Assembly: GCA_036705565.1 (NCBI GenBank)
Contig: JAUBUY010000012.1
Reading direction: 5' to 3' (one strand)
Origin: Microcoleus sp036705565
GTDB taxonomy: Bacteria > Cyanobacteriota > Cyanobacteriia > Cyanobacteriales > Microcoleaceae
Length of the DNA: 64,000 nucleotides
This document shows, in pieces, positions 46,501 to 53,116 of the stretch (positions are counted from its first letter, which is position 1; each line of letters opens with the position of its first letter). The notes beneath the pieces were generated by a model. The model saw nothing but the letters and a program-made list of their open reading frames with translations, was not told where the DNA came from and searched no databases. Position numbers and translations under genes: made by a program.

Positions 46501-46759
46501 CGCCTGTAATATCGGCAATTTGACCGATACTGAAGCCGTCGCTGGGATTGTCTGTCGCTATAGAAAATAGGGGTTTTTTGTCGCCGCCGATTGCGGGGTT
46601 GTCGTATACTTGCTGTACGGTGCCGTTGGGTACTAGCATGAAGAAGAATTTGTCCCCAGGCGTCATGGCAAATGTTTTTGTGCCGAGGTATTGCCCGGAA
46701 TTGAGGTTTTCTGAGCTGTTAGGATCGGTGTAATATGCTCCTTCTAAATCGTCATCCAT
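37523..46759 (-). CDS. Giant T1: DUF4114 / Ig / propeller / hydrolase-like / NucA-type nuclease protein
   Basis: These 3078 residues are the main frame of a larger gene that begins near 48082. In order they contain the rest of a DUF4114 domain (1-80), a Ser/Thr/Glu linker with TSTV..SDSQESPATE repeats (to ~620) and a second DUF4114 (~640-820). Then come a cadherin-like (~865-955) and a Big_2-like (~960-1050) domain, a ZU5-like domain (~1130-1210), a hydrophobic segment ILLLAYLAKYL (~1345) and a beta-propeller (~1500-1950). A hydrolase-like domain with GFGQG where T5 has GFSRG lies near 2300, followed by a GNFD..IPGW module. The NucA-type endonuclease shows NKGHIIPSGDR (~2848) and NLIPQNADNN. 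The general-base His and the Asn motif are kept, so the nuclease end could be active. P6 lies tail to tail with it. Confidence 0.88.
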   Translation of the reverse strand: MDDDLEGAYYTDPNSSENLNSGQYLGTKTFAMTPGDKFFFMLVPNGTVQQVYDNPAIGGDKKPLFSIATDNPSDGFSIGQIADITGEGQLFVMEDMGLIQGSDRDYDDITFRVTGAISKIIPLSQLVDPFSASIHSQLIQKLKGESDKSDPKFTRESTVTNSGDKSQGETPSITADNDQQKPQQTETSTVGKSDSQESPATETSTVANSDSQESPATETSTVGKSDTQESQQIEQTASPPETPSVSPNELNSEIERPVSAESIVSESADAELIKTDTTATNRIPKLPASADYAVNNAASPPTAETLLIPTPIASQPPAKTSEIADNWGEELPRETNDNLPNTASQLPTQISEVIPAEKAAGTQENDRAVTENAAEFETEQFSTTTAEIIATEKAVDLIEHDTAFPEIAAELETEKLATKTESIVAAPEADDTVERDIPVAEITAEFESKQLPPKTDDFALAEFTADTIDTDMAVTFTAAELETENPPGIVVNSLDTNPLISHSNSSVQTDSPIQTLFSTPSETAAGTAQIASVETSVSPSTLKSPPEPNSNTYNSNSTPTETTVVQPTYSDTEIAPKPADVSSGLLPLEAEESAQFSDGIADSQSYSTQSTGNFQSNINPPTNLSITTTANLPIPGTFLVDNQGKVKFDYVFDGGSFEGELGIFSLAGMSAFTPGTPEFIAEASRRVLSNSTDGHIVISDSIEGAKFTGAMPFDGDWDSGEYQGIKTFNMTPGDTFAVMLVPNGTVQSSLESSYSGNWFPENRPLFSIATANPNDTSYVLPLADTTGTGNTFAMEDMSAANSDGDYNDLIFTVLGATGNAPLLDTVINPDREWRNTALGQQLLAEANPPNSDNNPPVVSPTNARTYTELETTISLENLATDAEGDPLTISVQGPVNGTVIFNPLTNKASFKPAPGFSGIASFDFLASDAFGSSTPARVTVNVSDVPLLNLDFVKRNPRLDAGENTELVVLGDFADQKGVVLPDSYLTYTSINPEVAPIDATGKVTGLVNGTSILSASRNNLQAVTAVRVGKLPAPTNDAEFTGALAEINGLNVYPKAVTMTAGMGRSLLVGIENIIQSPDLKFGSVGTRYFPGNSNLLQVNSDGIITAIEEGVTNVTVIHGAAEEVVPVRVSLPAAAGTILGVNGGAVSGSDGSIVMVPPGALAENTAISLTSLTSNDLSLQLPDGLQFAGGFNLDLGDQALKLPAQLAIPAPAGLSPGTEILFMRKGSLPDANNIQNPTWLIQESGVVDASGTIRTNSPPLPGVLDSGEWAMFAFPTLGFLQAPVPTLEQLFTIANVDATLKTSKALSLSTNFGLQSTFLGANAGLIGIAAATGAQFAATILLLAYLAKYLQSGLKVIAIPQVGLPVVTPAGVELDPEGIPSVTATLNIPTLFPADPFAPPVLQSAEFKLENGSPTVVLTGSNFLNNSNDLGGEFEDLTVSFRVGDKTYPGISIPDKNTDLGENRYKIAVKIPITVPVGESSIVVSRKQKKRFGPGTGDYEIVELESEENIRLAPTCVELALVTERTGDKINVINLKDPLSTVETQTSDKLAVAFNIPVGNPNIPSDRPESIAPTNNATRGYVTLRDTGRVSVVDLIALREIDTTPETATVDAISLPSGARPQAIVIDPKDNYAYIADQNRPNIYVLDINPNSATYHTVVQTINVSSPLGLSQLAISSDGRRLFATGSDNNEQTPNRRIYAVNIDPADKPKAEGSNDRKWQQQIGVIPTASETEGIAATPDPKKMVFTNGFASVLTISNGEQIKLQNDGQGFGVLEIESDDPLNFSAKVSYAPLSLGLANDYFDVNEAVAVTVTPDGKYAFVAGRNSRANIGTREGGNIGIIKDPLGPNPQLVAATRPIPDSLTNNLALSSDGKYLIASYPTTNLGGSSYVFDVQEMIKAIENPGNYKLDARDRGVGTVGFATDTERNATQADFARVPIDDINPLVSIAADYEITGGNWINNFEFSVPDGTKRAPIGIGGNPKGLAIASVKNWLELKGPIGNSENDSNPLTPTFEWDIKGKNEECGLPNLDPDKDIHEVNLYVSVFPKEEGLLPGDRWPGLEALTSAQDYNPNRILTAKWSKDTGNWTWNGVSKPGNFEEFTLPPSLMLTAGQKYYWAVEALGENGKQLGTGQPVTGEFKTLLPTVKNSNTFSSVTVLTRGLEPGEPEHSQLIDNQLNGVAKHIYEEGGAVQKYNSATGKWQSVAPEGNDWIFSNAVRSPQYGKPLVLLANWVDEIQPHKLYNSGFAEAAADVLFASMVQLDLEEGGSIGKEGKLYDSTGKLIRNQGAVFNSPLHFVGFGQGAVVNSEIVQRLGTFLPDAGGTNSANRDLQMTTIDPYDYDDNSFSGPFLNIQDPEIKVWNNVTYADNYYQTNGIGNTINGRELSGTNWKSDWNVSLNNLAGFTPDDGEGASHRAALAWYAGTANLNESQFPSENGETIYRRLGDLEQNNIADVTKTWYTPEHTNASFTQGDTKAPWEGIGTGWFDSVLGGGSQLRPYFDGGKKTKNELGDFEDYLKKNRVSVYEDNTYTDRMRGDYAVPTLFNGNFDAVAGRKSAQTIPGWSLFNGSSEDVLQSHLVDWYTIGEEVAKNRANTPGLKDLIGSGYLDAISYDVARPNFALRMGVGGTKKIVHNYFVMPEWGDLRFNLHAPFQNRGGKLKVWLETTPKTDSQGQPIIGTGSHLLKEINLSADPENKLETYASDIDKIGFGRGGFETFHVDSSKLDQFRGQSAKLRFEVEGDTRVYLDDVFFKSSHLEFGNPSEARYSPEEPNNNPYRENLLLEKPQYTASYNRTTKTPNWVSWQVNKSWIGGQRQADDFIADPTLPNGWPQISGSNYENNNGLSLGFNKGHIIPSGDRTRYPKDNIATFLGTNLIPQNADNNLFFSAPNNPAEASAWYNIEQLVTGLAESSKQVYVVAGTYGTNWEPQKKSNALPNDSRYQGLTNSEAFRQQGINIPTWTWKTNLVLEHPSQGVPDVNRNTKIYTFLTPNRAEPSALDWANAGEQGIVHPFYEIGERLQLNRVLSPIKNVTEWRDPNTWLVSLEELENLLKGKNIKLFSNIPGDIRDSLKQNINLPRP

Positions 46760-46785
46760 TGCGATGTAGCCCTTTGTCGAGTTGC

Positions 46786-47766
46786 TTAAAGCTCGACTTG
46801 CTGCTTCTTTGATGAACGCCTCGGAACCGGGAACGATTTTTCCATTCCGAGTAGGCTGACGATGGCTAGTTGTCCGCTATACCAGCCGCCGTCGGATGTG
46901 AATTGTATGCCGATTATTCCTTTTTCATCGACACTGAATGCGTTTGAGTCAAAGTTGATGTTGGTTGGGGGAGTTGAGGTTTGATCTGGTTCTGGGGTTG
47001 AGGTTTTATTGGGTTCTAGATTAGTGGCTGTATCTAAGTTTTTGGTGGTGGAGATTTCGGTAGGTGAAGTTTTGTTGGGTTCGGATTTGTCAGTCGTTGA
47101 TGTAGTCGCAACTGAGGTTTTGTTGGATTCTGATTTATCAGAAGCTGACGCAGTTGCAGGTAATGTTCGATCTGGTTCTGATTTGTCAGTCGTTGATACA
47201 GTTGCAGGTGATGTTCGATCTGGTTCTGATTTATCAGTCGTTGATGTAGTTGCAGGTAATGTTCGATCTAGTTCAGGGTTTTCAGTGGCTGAGGCAGTTG
47301 CGGGTGATGTTGTATTTTCTCCTGAATTGTCAGACGTTGATGCAGTTGCCGGTGATATTTTGTTTGGTGATGACTCGAAGAAGAGTGTAGTCTCTGATGA
47401 TAAAGGCGTTTGGTGTTCTTCGGGTTTTGAAGTCGTTTCAGCGGTAGCGGGTAATGGCGTTTTGTCGGAAGCTTTTTCGCTCGTGGTAGATGCAGTTACA
47501 ACTGGTAATGTTTTGTCCGAATCTTGTTCTGATTTTGTGGAGGCGGTTGGCGATAATTGTGTTTTATTTTCCAGCAATTGATCGGGAACAGCGGTTGTAG
47601 CTGCTGTGGTTTTATTTAGTTCTGAGCTGCTGATTGACGAGTTGACTGGAGGTATGTCAGTCGCAGATTTATTAGAATCAGAAGAAACGTTATTTGAGGC
47701 AATTCGATTTGGGTTGGTTAGGGGGTCTCCTAAGTCCGAGTCGAGTTTACCAATTAGGGGGGTCAA
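46786..47766 (-). CDS. T1 N-terminal fragment: repeat linker and start of the first DUF4114
   Basis: These 326 codons are rich in Ser, Thr, Pro, Asp and Lys, with about ten copies of a TTDKSEPDRTSPATVS-like 15-mer, and end in the first half of a DUF4114 domain (GIIGIQFTSDGGWYSGQLAI). The domain breaks off after MEKSFPV, while the -1 frame supplies GSEAFIKEAASRALSNSTKG and runs on into the main T1 frame. A lost G near 46832 accounts for this. The TTG start has no ribosome-binding site. It is part of T1, not an independent gene. Confidence 0.75.
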   Translation of the reverse strand: MTPLIGKLDSDLGDPLTNPNRIASNNVSSDSNKSATDIPPVNSSISSSELNKTTAATTAVPDQLLENKTQLSPTASTKSEQDSDKTLPVVTASTTSEKASDKTPLPATAETTSKPEEHQTPLSSETTLFFESSPNKISPATASTSDNSGENTTSPATASATENPELDRTLPATTSTTDKSEPDRTSPATVSTTDKSEPDRTLPATASASDKSESNKTSVATTSTTDKSEPNKTSPTEISTTKNLDTATNLEPNKTSTPEPDQTSTPPTNINFDSNAFSVDEKGIIGIQFTSDGGWYSGQLAIVSLLGMEKSFPVPRRSSKKQQVEL

Positions 47767-48082
47767 CTTCAGAATTTGTTGTATCCCTGAGAGTGCTGTT
47801 AGTTATCAGAGGGCTGGTGTTAGCCTCCGGTATGCTGTTAATATTGGAGGCTTTATTAATAATAAAAGCATCAGCTTCTGTTCGACTGAATTCGGATGCG
47901 GGCCCGCTTGCGGGTTCTATTAAGTTAAGTTGTTCGGGGTTTTGAGAAGAGCCCGGAGTTTGATCTAATAAGGTTTTGTTAGTCTGAATTCCCGGCCGTT
48001 GTGGGGCGAAAGTTGGGGCAAGTCCGGGAATTAAGGATTCCATTTCTGTTAAAGGTTCTCTAATCTGGTCGGTTAAAGGCAC
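47747..48082 (-). CDS. T1 extreme N-terminus, separated by a frameshift
   Basis: The GTG at 48080-48082 follows AAGGAG at an ideal distance, so this is probably the true translation start of T1. The 111-codon frame ends with EVDPPNW at a run of six C (about 47757-47762). With five C the frame would pass straight into PLIGKLDSDLGD of the next fragment. No signal peptide is visible (MPLTDQIREPLTEMESLIP). As it stands the window would yield only this short peptide from the T1 start. Confidence 0.7.
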   Translation of the reverse strand: MPLTDQIREPLTEMESLIPGLAPTFAPQRPGIQTNKTLLDQTPGSSQNPEQLNLIEPASGPASEFSRTEADAFIINKASNINSIPEANTSPLITNSTLRDTTNSEVDPPNW

Positions 48083-48742
48083 TCTGGGCGCTCCTTGAGA
48101 AATGGTTAATTTTTTTTAAATCATTATTCAGCGGTTGCTCATCATTATCGGCTCGGCTCGATGATAAAGATATTCGGGAAAATACATAATTTTAGAGCTT
48201 TTTTGGGTGTTGCTAGTCTGTTGGATTTCCAGTATATTTACTGGTAGTTTTTCAACTTATGCTAAATCTTTATGAAGGTAAGTTTTTTCAGGCAGGAAAA
48301 TACTTAAATAACCGATCGCACACAGGGTCTCTCTTTGTGACCATCGGCTTGAATTATTATTAATCTGAGATGTTGCACCAATATCAATAAGGGGCTTTTT
48401 TGTAGGTGGGGGCGGGTTTATTTAACCTGTCTGCACCCCTTAAAGCTTTTGGTGAACCCGCGCCTACAGGTTTTTGATTGCGGGTGCAATATCTGGGATC
48501 GATACTCACCCCGTCAGGAAATCGAGCTCTTGCTTAACGATGGTTGGCCCTGGATCGCAACTGCGCCCTCTACAGTTAATTGTCAGTCCCTTCCCTGTTC
48601 AAAACTTTCCTTCCCCGAACCCTTCCCCTTGCTCTCGGCTTCCTGTAAAGTAAATAATTGTAAAGAAATATGAGTTTTCTCTTATCCTCTGGTTAAGACC
48701 GCCAGCTAGCATTCACAATTAAGACCCCGATTAGAATTTCCT
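48083..48742. other. 660-bp non-coding region between T1 and the TPM gene
   Basis: This divergent intergenic region should hold the T1 and TPM promoters. It contains an interspersed palindrome (GTGGGGGCGGGTTTA at about 48407 with TGAACCCGCGCCTAC at about 48452) that has a relative near 51830-51890. No gene was seen. Confidence 0.65.
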
Positions 48743-49546
48743 ATGTCACAGCTTTTCCCGCGAAAATTTCTAGCCTCTGTTGCCGCATTTTTTCTGGCTT
48801 TGTCGGTGTGGACGATCGCACCTGCGGCCCACGCTTTCAACAATCCCGATTTGTTGCCCTCAACTCAGACGCCGATCATTGATTTAGCTAAAGCCCTCAC
48901 GGATATTGAAGAACAAACTTTGGCAAAAAATTTAAAGGCATTTGAAGCCGAAACCGGCTGGAAACTGCGAGTGCTGACTCAGTACGATCGCACCCCCGGT
49001 TTGGCTGTCAAAAGCTATTGGGGGCTAGATGACAAGAGTGTGTTATTAGTTGCTGACCCGCGAGGGGGCAATTTGCTCAATTTTAATGTGGGCGACTCGC
49101 TGTATCCGCTGCTGCCGCGCACTTTTTGGGTGGAACTGCAAACCCGCTACGGTAATCAATTTTTTGTGCGGGACAATGGCGAAGATCGAGCGATTATTGA
49201 ATCTTTGGAGTCCATAGAAGGCTGTTTGCGTCAGGGCGGATGCCGCGTGGTTCCCGGTTTGCCGAGGGAACAGTGGGTTCTGACGTTAATTACGTCGGTG
49301 GTTGGTGGCGTCATCTGCGGGTTTGCGGCTCAGCCTCGGAAGCCGGGACAGGTTGTGGCTTGGCAGTGGGCGCTGATTTTTTCGCCGCTGTGGGGCATTC
49401 TGTTTTTTGCTTTCGGACTGGGGCCGGTGGTGACTCGGACTTCTGACTGGTTGCCTGTGGTTCGGAATGTGTCCGGTTTTGCGATCGGAGTTTTGGTGGC
49501 ATTCCTGACTCCGGTGTTGGGCAAATCTTCTTCGTCGGAAACTTAG
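48743..49546 (+). CDS. TPM-domain membrane protein (TLP18.3/Psb32-like)
   Basis: This 267-residue protein has a signal peptide ending APAAHA (residues 1-30), a TPM domain starting PIIDLAKALTDIEEQTLAKNL, and two or three C-terminal transmembrane helices (about 170-260). TPM-domain proteins of thylakoids are linked to photosystem II repair and stability; that role is family knowledge, not shown here. The topology predicts the TPM domain outside the cytoplasm. The stop codon TAG forms part of the left end of a MITE-like element, so the insertion may have altered the C-terminus (GKSSSSET). Confidence 0.82.
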   Translation: MSQLFPRKFLASVAAFFLALSVWTIAPAAHAFNNPDLLPSTQTPIIDLAKALTDIEEQTLAKNLKAFEAETGWKLRVLTQYDRTPGLAVKSYWGLDDKSVLLVADPRGGNLLNFNVGDSLYPLLPRTFWVELQTRYGNQFFVRDNGEDRAIIESLESIEGCLRQGGCRVVPGLPREQWVLTLITSVVGGVICGFAAQPRKPGQVVAWQWALIFSPLWGILFFAFGLGPVVTRTSDWLPVVRNVSGFAIGVLVAFLTPVLGKSSSSET

Positions 49547-49674
49547 GAATGAGAATTAAATAAAATCCACTTTTCATGTTTGTTGTGGGATGGGTGTCGG
49601 GCCCGTCCTTTCTGGGCGGGCCCGACGCCCGTCCCACAAGAAAAAAGGGAAATTATTTAATTGACGATCCTTAG
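49544..49674. mobile_element. MITE-like element, copy 1
   Basis: This 131-bp element has inverted ends (GGAATGAGAATTAAATAA on the left, complementary to TTATTTAATT.ACGATCC on the right) and a central GC-rich perfect palindrome (GTGGGATGGG to CGTCCCAC). It has no coding capacity. It starts at the stop codon of the TPM gene. Confidence 0.8.
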
Positions 49675-49781
49675 TTGTCAGTTGGCAGTCAACAGTCAAC
49701 AGTCAACAATCAACAGTCAACGAATGACTAAAAGCTGGTAAGCTGATACCTGACAACTCACAGGCAACAGCTATCCAACAA

Positions 49782-50405
49782 ATGGAATGGCACGTAAGCG
49801 ATGCCCAGAGTCTGGGATTAATCGATAACGAAATTGGCGACCACGGTTTTTCCGCGGCGGAGTACGAAATAGTCCGCCGCGTGATTTATGCGACTGCTGA
49901 TTTTGAGTACAAGTCTTTAATTAGTTTTTCCGATCAGGCTTTGCAGGCTGGGGCGGCGGCTTTGGCTGCTCGAACTACGATTGTGGTAGATGTGCCGATG
50001 GTGCAGGTGGGCATTACGCCCTTGATCCAAAGTACCTTTGCGAATCCGGTTTACTGTTCGATGGAGGCTTTGACGCGCCCCCAAAGGGAAAGGACGCGGG
50101 CGGCTTGGGGGATTGAAACTTTGGCAAGACGCTATCCTGAAGGGATTTTTGTGGTGGGCCAGGCTCAAACTGCTTTGTCGGCGATCGTAGATTTGATTGA
50201 ATCTGAGGAAATTCGGCCAGCTTTGGTGATTGGGACTCCTTCTGGGTTTGTGGGGGTTGATGTGGCTAAGTCGCGGCTGCACGATTCGATGATTCCTCAC
50301 ATTCGGATTGAGGGCCGCAAGGGGTCTGCGGTGGTGGCTGTGGCTATTGTTAACGGGCTGGTGGATTTGGCTTGGCAAGCTTACGGCCAAGAGGGGAACA
50401 GTTGA
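49782..50405 (+). CDS. cobH: Precorrin-8X methylmutase / cobalt-precorrin-8 methylmutase
   Basis: This 207-residue enzyme moves the C-11 methyl group to C-12 in corrin (vitamin B12) synthesis. The family is recognisable from IVRRVIYATADFEY near the N-terminus, DVPMVQVGI in the middle, and VIGTPSGFVGVDVAKS followed by GRKGSAVVAVAIVNG. The length is typical of CobH/CbiC. No other cobalamin gene lies in the window, as is common in cyanobacteria, where these genes are dispersed. The spacer upstream holds short CAACAGTCAACAGTCAACA repeats. Confidence 0.95.
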   Translation: MEWHVSDAQSLGLIDNEIGDHGFSAAEYEIVRRVIYATADFEYKSLISFSDQALQAGAAALAARTTIVVDVPMVQVGITPLIQSTFANPVYCSMEALTRPQRERTRAAWGIETLARRYPEGIFVVGQAQTALSAIVDLIESEEIRPALVIGTPSGFVGVDVAKSRLHDSMIPHIRIEGRKGSAVVAVAIVNGLVDLAWQAYGQEGNS

Positions 50406-50420
50406 TCGAGAAGTCAGTCG

Positions 50421-50560
50421 ATTTTAGATTTTAGATTTTAGATTTTAGATTGACTCCACAGATGAATCTGAGAGCTTGAACTAATACTAAATTCGGGTTA
50501 GAAATCCCTTTTATAAGACTCGGCGGTTGAAACCGATCCTAGACTTGCCTTGCGTCTCTC
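50421..50560. repeat. TTTTAGA heptamers with adjoining hairpin sequence
   Basis: Four TTTTAGA heptamers (50423-50450) are followed by GACTCCACAGATGAATCTG. The inverse arrangement occurs at about 61675-61735, where CAGATTCATCTG-like sequence precedes the heptamers. This indicates a dispersed composite repeat. Confidence 0.6.
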
Positions 50561-50686
50561 TCTAAGAGACTAAAAAATAAAGGGGGTATTAGAGCCGGAT
50601 TTGGGAGAATTCATGCTCTTTGAAGCCTCGATTTTTTTCTAGAGATACAGGAGTCATCCAAAATTTGGCAAGTTGCCGATCGCGCT

Positions 50687-50816
50687 TAGGAATGAGAATT
50701 AAATAACTTCCACTCTTGAAAGTGGGATGGGCGTCCCGCCCGTCCTTTTTGGACGGGCAGGACGCCCATCCCACTATAACAATTAAAATTGTAAGTTATT
50801 TAATTCGCGATCCTTA
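50687..50816. mobile_element. MITE-like element, copy 2
   Basis: This 130-bp copy has the same ends as copies 1 and 3 (GGAATGAGAATTAAATAA and TTATTTAATTCGCGATCC). Its central palindrome runs GTGGGATGGGCG to CGCCCATCCCAC with a short TTTTTGG loop. It is intergenic and not associated with a stop codon. Confidence 0.82.
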
Positions 50817-50969
50817 ACATGAATGTGGGCTGGTTCGCCTCGATCGGAACTAAAAAAGATGAAACTGTAGGGGCAAACCTGAAGAACCGTAGGCATTACG
50901 AGCTATAAGAGTGAATTTTGTCCTAAGTTGAAATTGCGATCGCTCTTAAATTTGTGGCTACGATGAATA

Positions 50970-51680
50970 TTAATAATCAGCGGACGATCGCCTTTTTACA
51001 TCTCTGCTTGGATTAGTGCGATCGCGGTCTTTTTTCCTGCCTTTTTTAATCTGTTGGCTCATTTCTACAAACAAATCTCTGCGTAAATAAGGATAGTCGC
51101 TCACCCACACGTCACGGCTGGGAATATAAATATCTGAAACTTTGGCAATTCTGCCTAAATCTTCTTGATTTGACATAATTAACATTAAAGCAGCTTGACC
51201 GGGGACAATTCCTTGGTGATCTTTCCGCAATGGAGCTCGAAGTGTAGTAGTAAATCCCGTTTTGTCACCAACTTCTAAGTTGATTCGTGGCTCTAGGTTG
51301 TCAACTATTACGAGTTGTCCTTTTTGATTGACTGTTTCTTCTTGACTTGTGACTTCATCTGTAATATATATATCCAAAACTCGTCCTTGCCAAAAACCGC
51401 AGTATTGATATTTGCGGCATTCTGCATTCCGCAAACTCGCCCACAAAATGGGCCCCCACAGCCAGTACAAACCAGCTATCAATCCGGTGATTAAAACTAG
51501 CGGCGCGACATCGGAACCGGCGAAGTTGTAGACTACCAGGAGGAAAACTACGCTGACTGCTGAGATTAACATTCGCCTCAAAAAATCGGGCGGTTTTCCC
51601 CAGATATATTTGTATTGCGCTCCCGTGGCGACGGCGGGAATTAGTTCTTGAAAGGTTTCGCGGGTTAAGGGAATTAGCAT
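50970..51680 (-). CDS. Conserved cyanobacterial membrane protein
   Basis: The product has 236 residues from the ATG at 51680 (MLIPLTRETFQELIPAVATG). Two transmembrane helices lie at about residues 40-85, followed by a soluble domain that ends in a very basic tail (KKGRKKDRDR). Homologues are often labelled phosphate ABC transporter permease in databases, but I see no permease architecture or EAA-like motif, so the label should not be relied on. It lies downstream of dapB on the same strand, about 300 bp away. Confidence 0.75.
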   Translation of the reverse strand: MLIPLTRETFQELIPAVATGAQYKYIWGKPPDFLRRMLISAVSVVFLLVVYNFAGSDVAPLVLITGLIAGLYWLWGPILWASLRNAECRKYQYCGFWQGRVLDIYITDEVTSQEETVNQKGQLVIVDNLEPRINLEVGDKTGFTTTLRAPLRKDHQGIVPGQAALMLIMSNQEDLGRIAKVSDIYIPSRDVWVSDYPYLRRDLFVEMSQQIKKGRKKDRDRTNPSRDVKRRSSADY

Positions 51681-51985
51681 AGGAAGTTTGGCAACGAGCA
51701 ATGTACGGGATGCAACGGCTGTCTGTTCGGAAGCTGATTATATTAAGGCATTTAACAGATTTAACTGATTGATGTTGAAGTCACAAATCAGAAGTTATAT
51801 CATGTGCGATCGAGTGACCGCGATTAAAAGGGCGGGTTTTTGAGATTGTCAATTATTGGCTGATATTTTTCGTGAACCCGCCCCTACCGTATTAGGGGTA
51901 ATCGACCGGACATAATATTAGAAGTCAGATTAATTCCACATTACCAATGACTAATGACTAATGATTAATGACTAATGATTAATGA
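51681..51985. other. Intergenic region with palindrome and TAATGAC repeats
   Basis: It contains GGGCGGGTTTTTGAG at about 51829 paired with CGTGAACCCGCCC at about 51869. Near the dapB end is a run of ACTAATGATTAATG-type heptamers (51947-51985). No gene was seen. Confidence 0.6.
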
Positions 51986-52813
51986 CTACAAGATTTTTTC
52001 CAGGCCGTAAACGAGCGATCGCAATTCAAGGACTTTGCGTATAGACAGCAAGACTCCTGGCATATAACAAGCTCGATCGCTGGTATCGTGTCGTAAAGTA
52101 TAAACTTGACCGGCGCCGCCAAAAATTACCTCTTGGTGGGCAATTAAACCGGGTAAACGGATGCTGTGAATGCGAATCCCTTCATCGGCCAGTGAACCTC
52201 GAGCTCCGGCTAATTTTTCGGTTTCCTCAACTTCTGGCAGATTGAAAGTTTTTCCCATCTCTGCTAACATTTGGGCAGTTTGAATTGCCGTGCCGCTGGG
52301 GGCGTCGGCTTTTTGATTGTGGTGCAGCTCGATAATTTCTACGTGTTCAAAATACTGAGATGCCGTGACGGCGGCTTGTTGGAGCAAAACCATGCCGATC
52401 GAGAAATTGGGTACGATCAAACAGCCGATGCTAGCTTTATCGGCAAATTCAGCTAATTTTTGAATTTGCTCGCTGCTCAAGCCAGTAGTGCCGACTACCG
52501 GGCGAATGCCGTAAGCTATGGCCGATCGCACGTTTTCATAAACTGACGAAGGGTGCGTAAAATCTACCATCACGCCTAACTGCTTTTCCTGAGCTGCTAA
52601 TACCAGCATTCCTTGCAAGTCGTCAGTGATGGGAACTTCTAACGGGCCGCATCCGGCTAATTCGCCGGCATCGGCGTTGAGGCACTCAGGAGAGCGGTCT
52701 ACAGCCCCAAATAAGGTCATATCACTAGCATGGGCGATCGCCTTAATTACTTCGCGGCCCATTTTGCCTGCAGCACCGTTAACAATCACCGGAATCGGAA
52801 GTTGATTCGCCAT
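51986..52813 (-). CDS. dapB: 4-hydroxy-tetrahydrodipicolinate reductase DapB
   Basis: This 275-residue NAD(P)H-dependent reductase belongs to the lysine/diaminopimelate pathway. Evidence includes the Rossmann motif VNGAAGKMGREV, VDFTHPSSV, VVGTTG, PNFSIGMVL, the catalytic-site segment EIIELHHNQKADAPSGTA, and HSIRLPGLIAHQEVIFG. The frame is open far upstream, but the ATG at 52813 (MANQLPIPVIVNGAAG) places the Rossmann motif correctly, so the longer version is rejected. It is divergent from the CHASE2 gene. It ends beside TAATGAC heptamers. Confidence 0.95.
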   Translation of the reverse strand: MANQLPIPVIVNGAAGKMGREVIKAIAHASDMTLFGAVDRSPECLNADAGELAGCGPLEVPITDDLQGMLVLAAQEKQLGVMVDFTHPSSVYENVRSAIAYGIRPVVGTTGLSSEQIQKLAEFADKASIGCLIVPNFSIGMVLLQQAAVTASQYFEHVEIIELHHNQKADAPSGTAIQTAQMLAEMGKTFNLPEVEETEKLAGARGSLADEGIRIHSIRLPGLIAHQEVIFGGAGQVYTLRHDTSDRACYMPGVLLSIRKVLELRSLVYGLEKIL

Positions 52814-53116
52814 AATCTCAAAAATATCCTGAAAGTTCGATCGACTAAATTTTAACGCTTGTGCGAATTTGGGGAAACAAGCAATGAAAGACAGGATTTG
52901 TCGGCAAATCTTCAAAAACCCGGTTCCCATTCCAGAAATACTTTGCCTGCATCGAGTAATTAGCTTAAAGAAACTCGGTGGCGGCACAAGTTCTGAAAAA
53001 ATTACATTCAATCTCATATTAAGCTCAATTCTGTAAGAACAGACTTGTGCAAAGCTAATTTGCACCGACATATTTTTTCTGTGACTGCCAAATTCTCTCG
53101 AAATCTTCGATATGTC
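52814..53116. other. Divergent promoter region dapB / CHASE2 gene
   Basis: These 303 bp lie between two divergent genes. The frames that stay open through it are extensions of the neighbours. No motif was recognised. Confidence 0.5.

Noticed and set aside
45270..47581. Open frames on + opposite the T1 linkers (Val/Ser-rich)
   Set aside because: They mirror the Ser/Thr repeats of T1; no start signals or family features.
51986..52020. Repeat-derived C-terminus of DapB
   Set aside because: The TAATGAC heptamers begin just after the stop codon; the protein end (GLEKIL) looks native.
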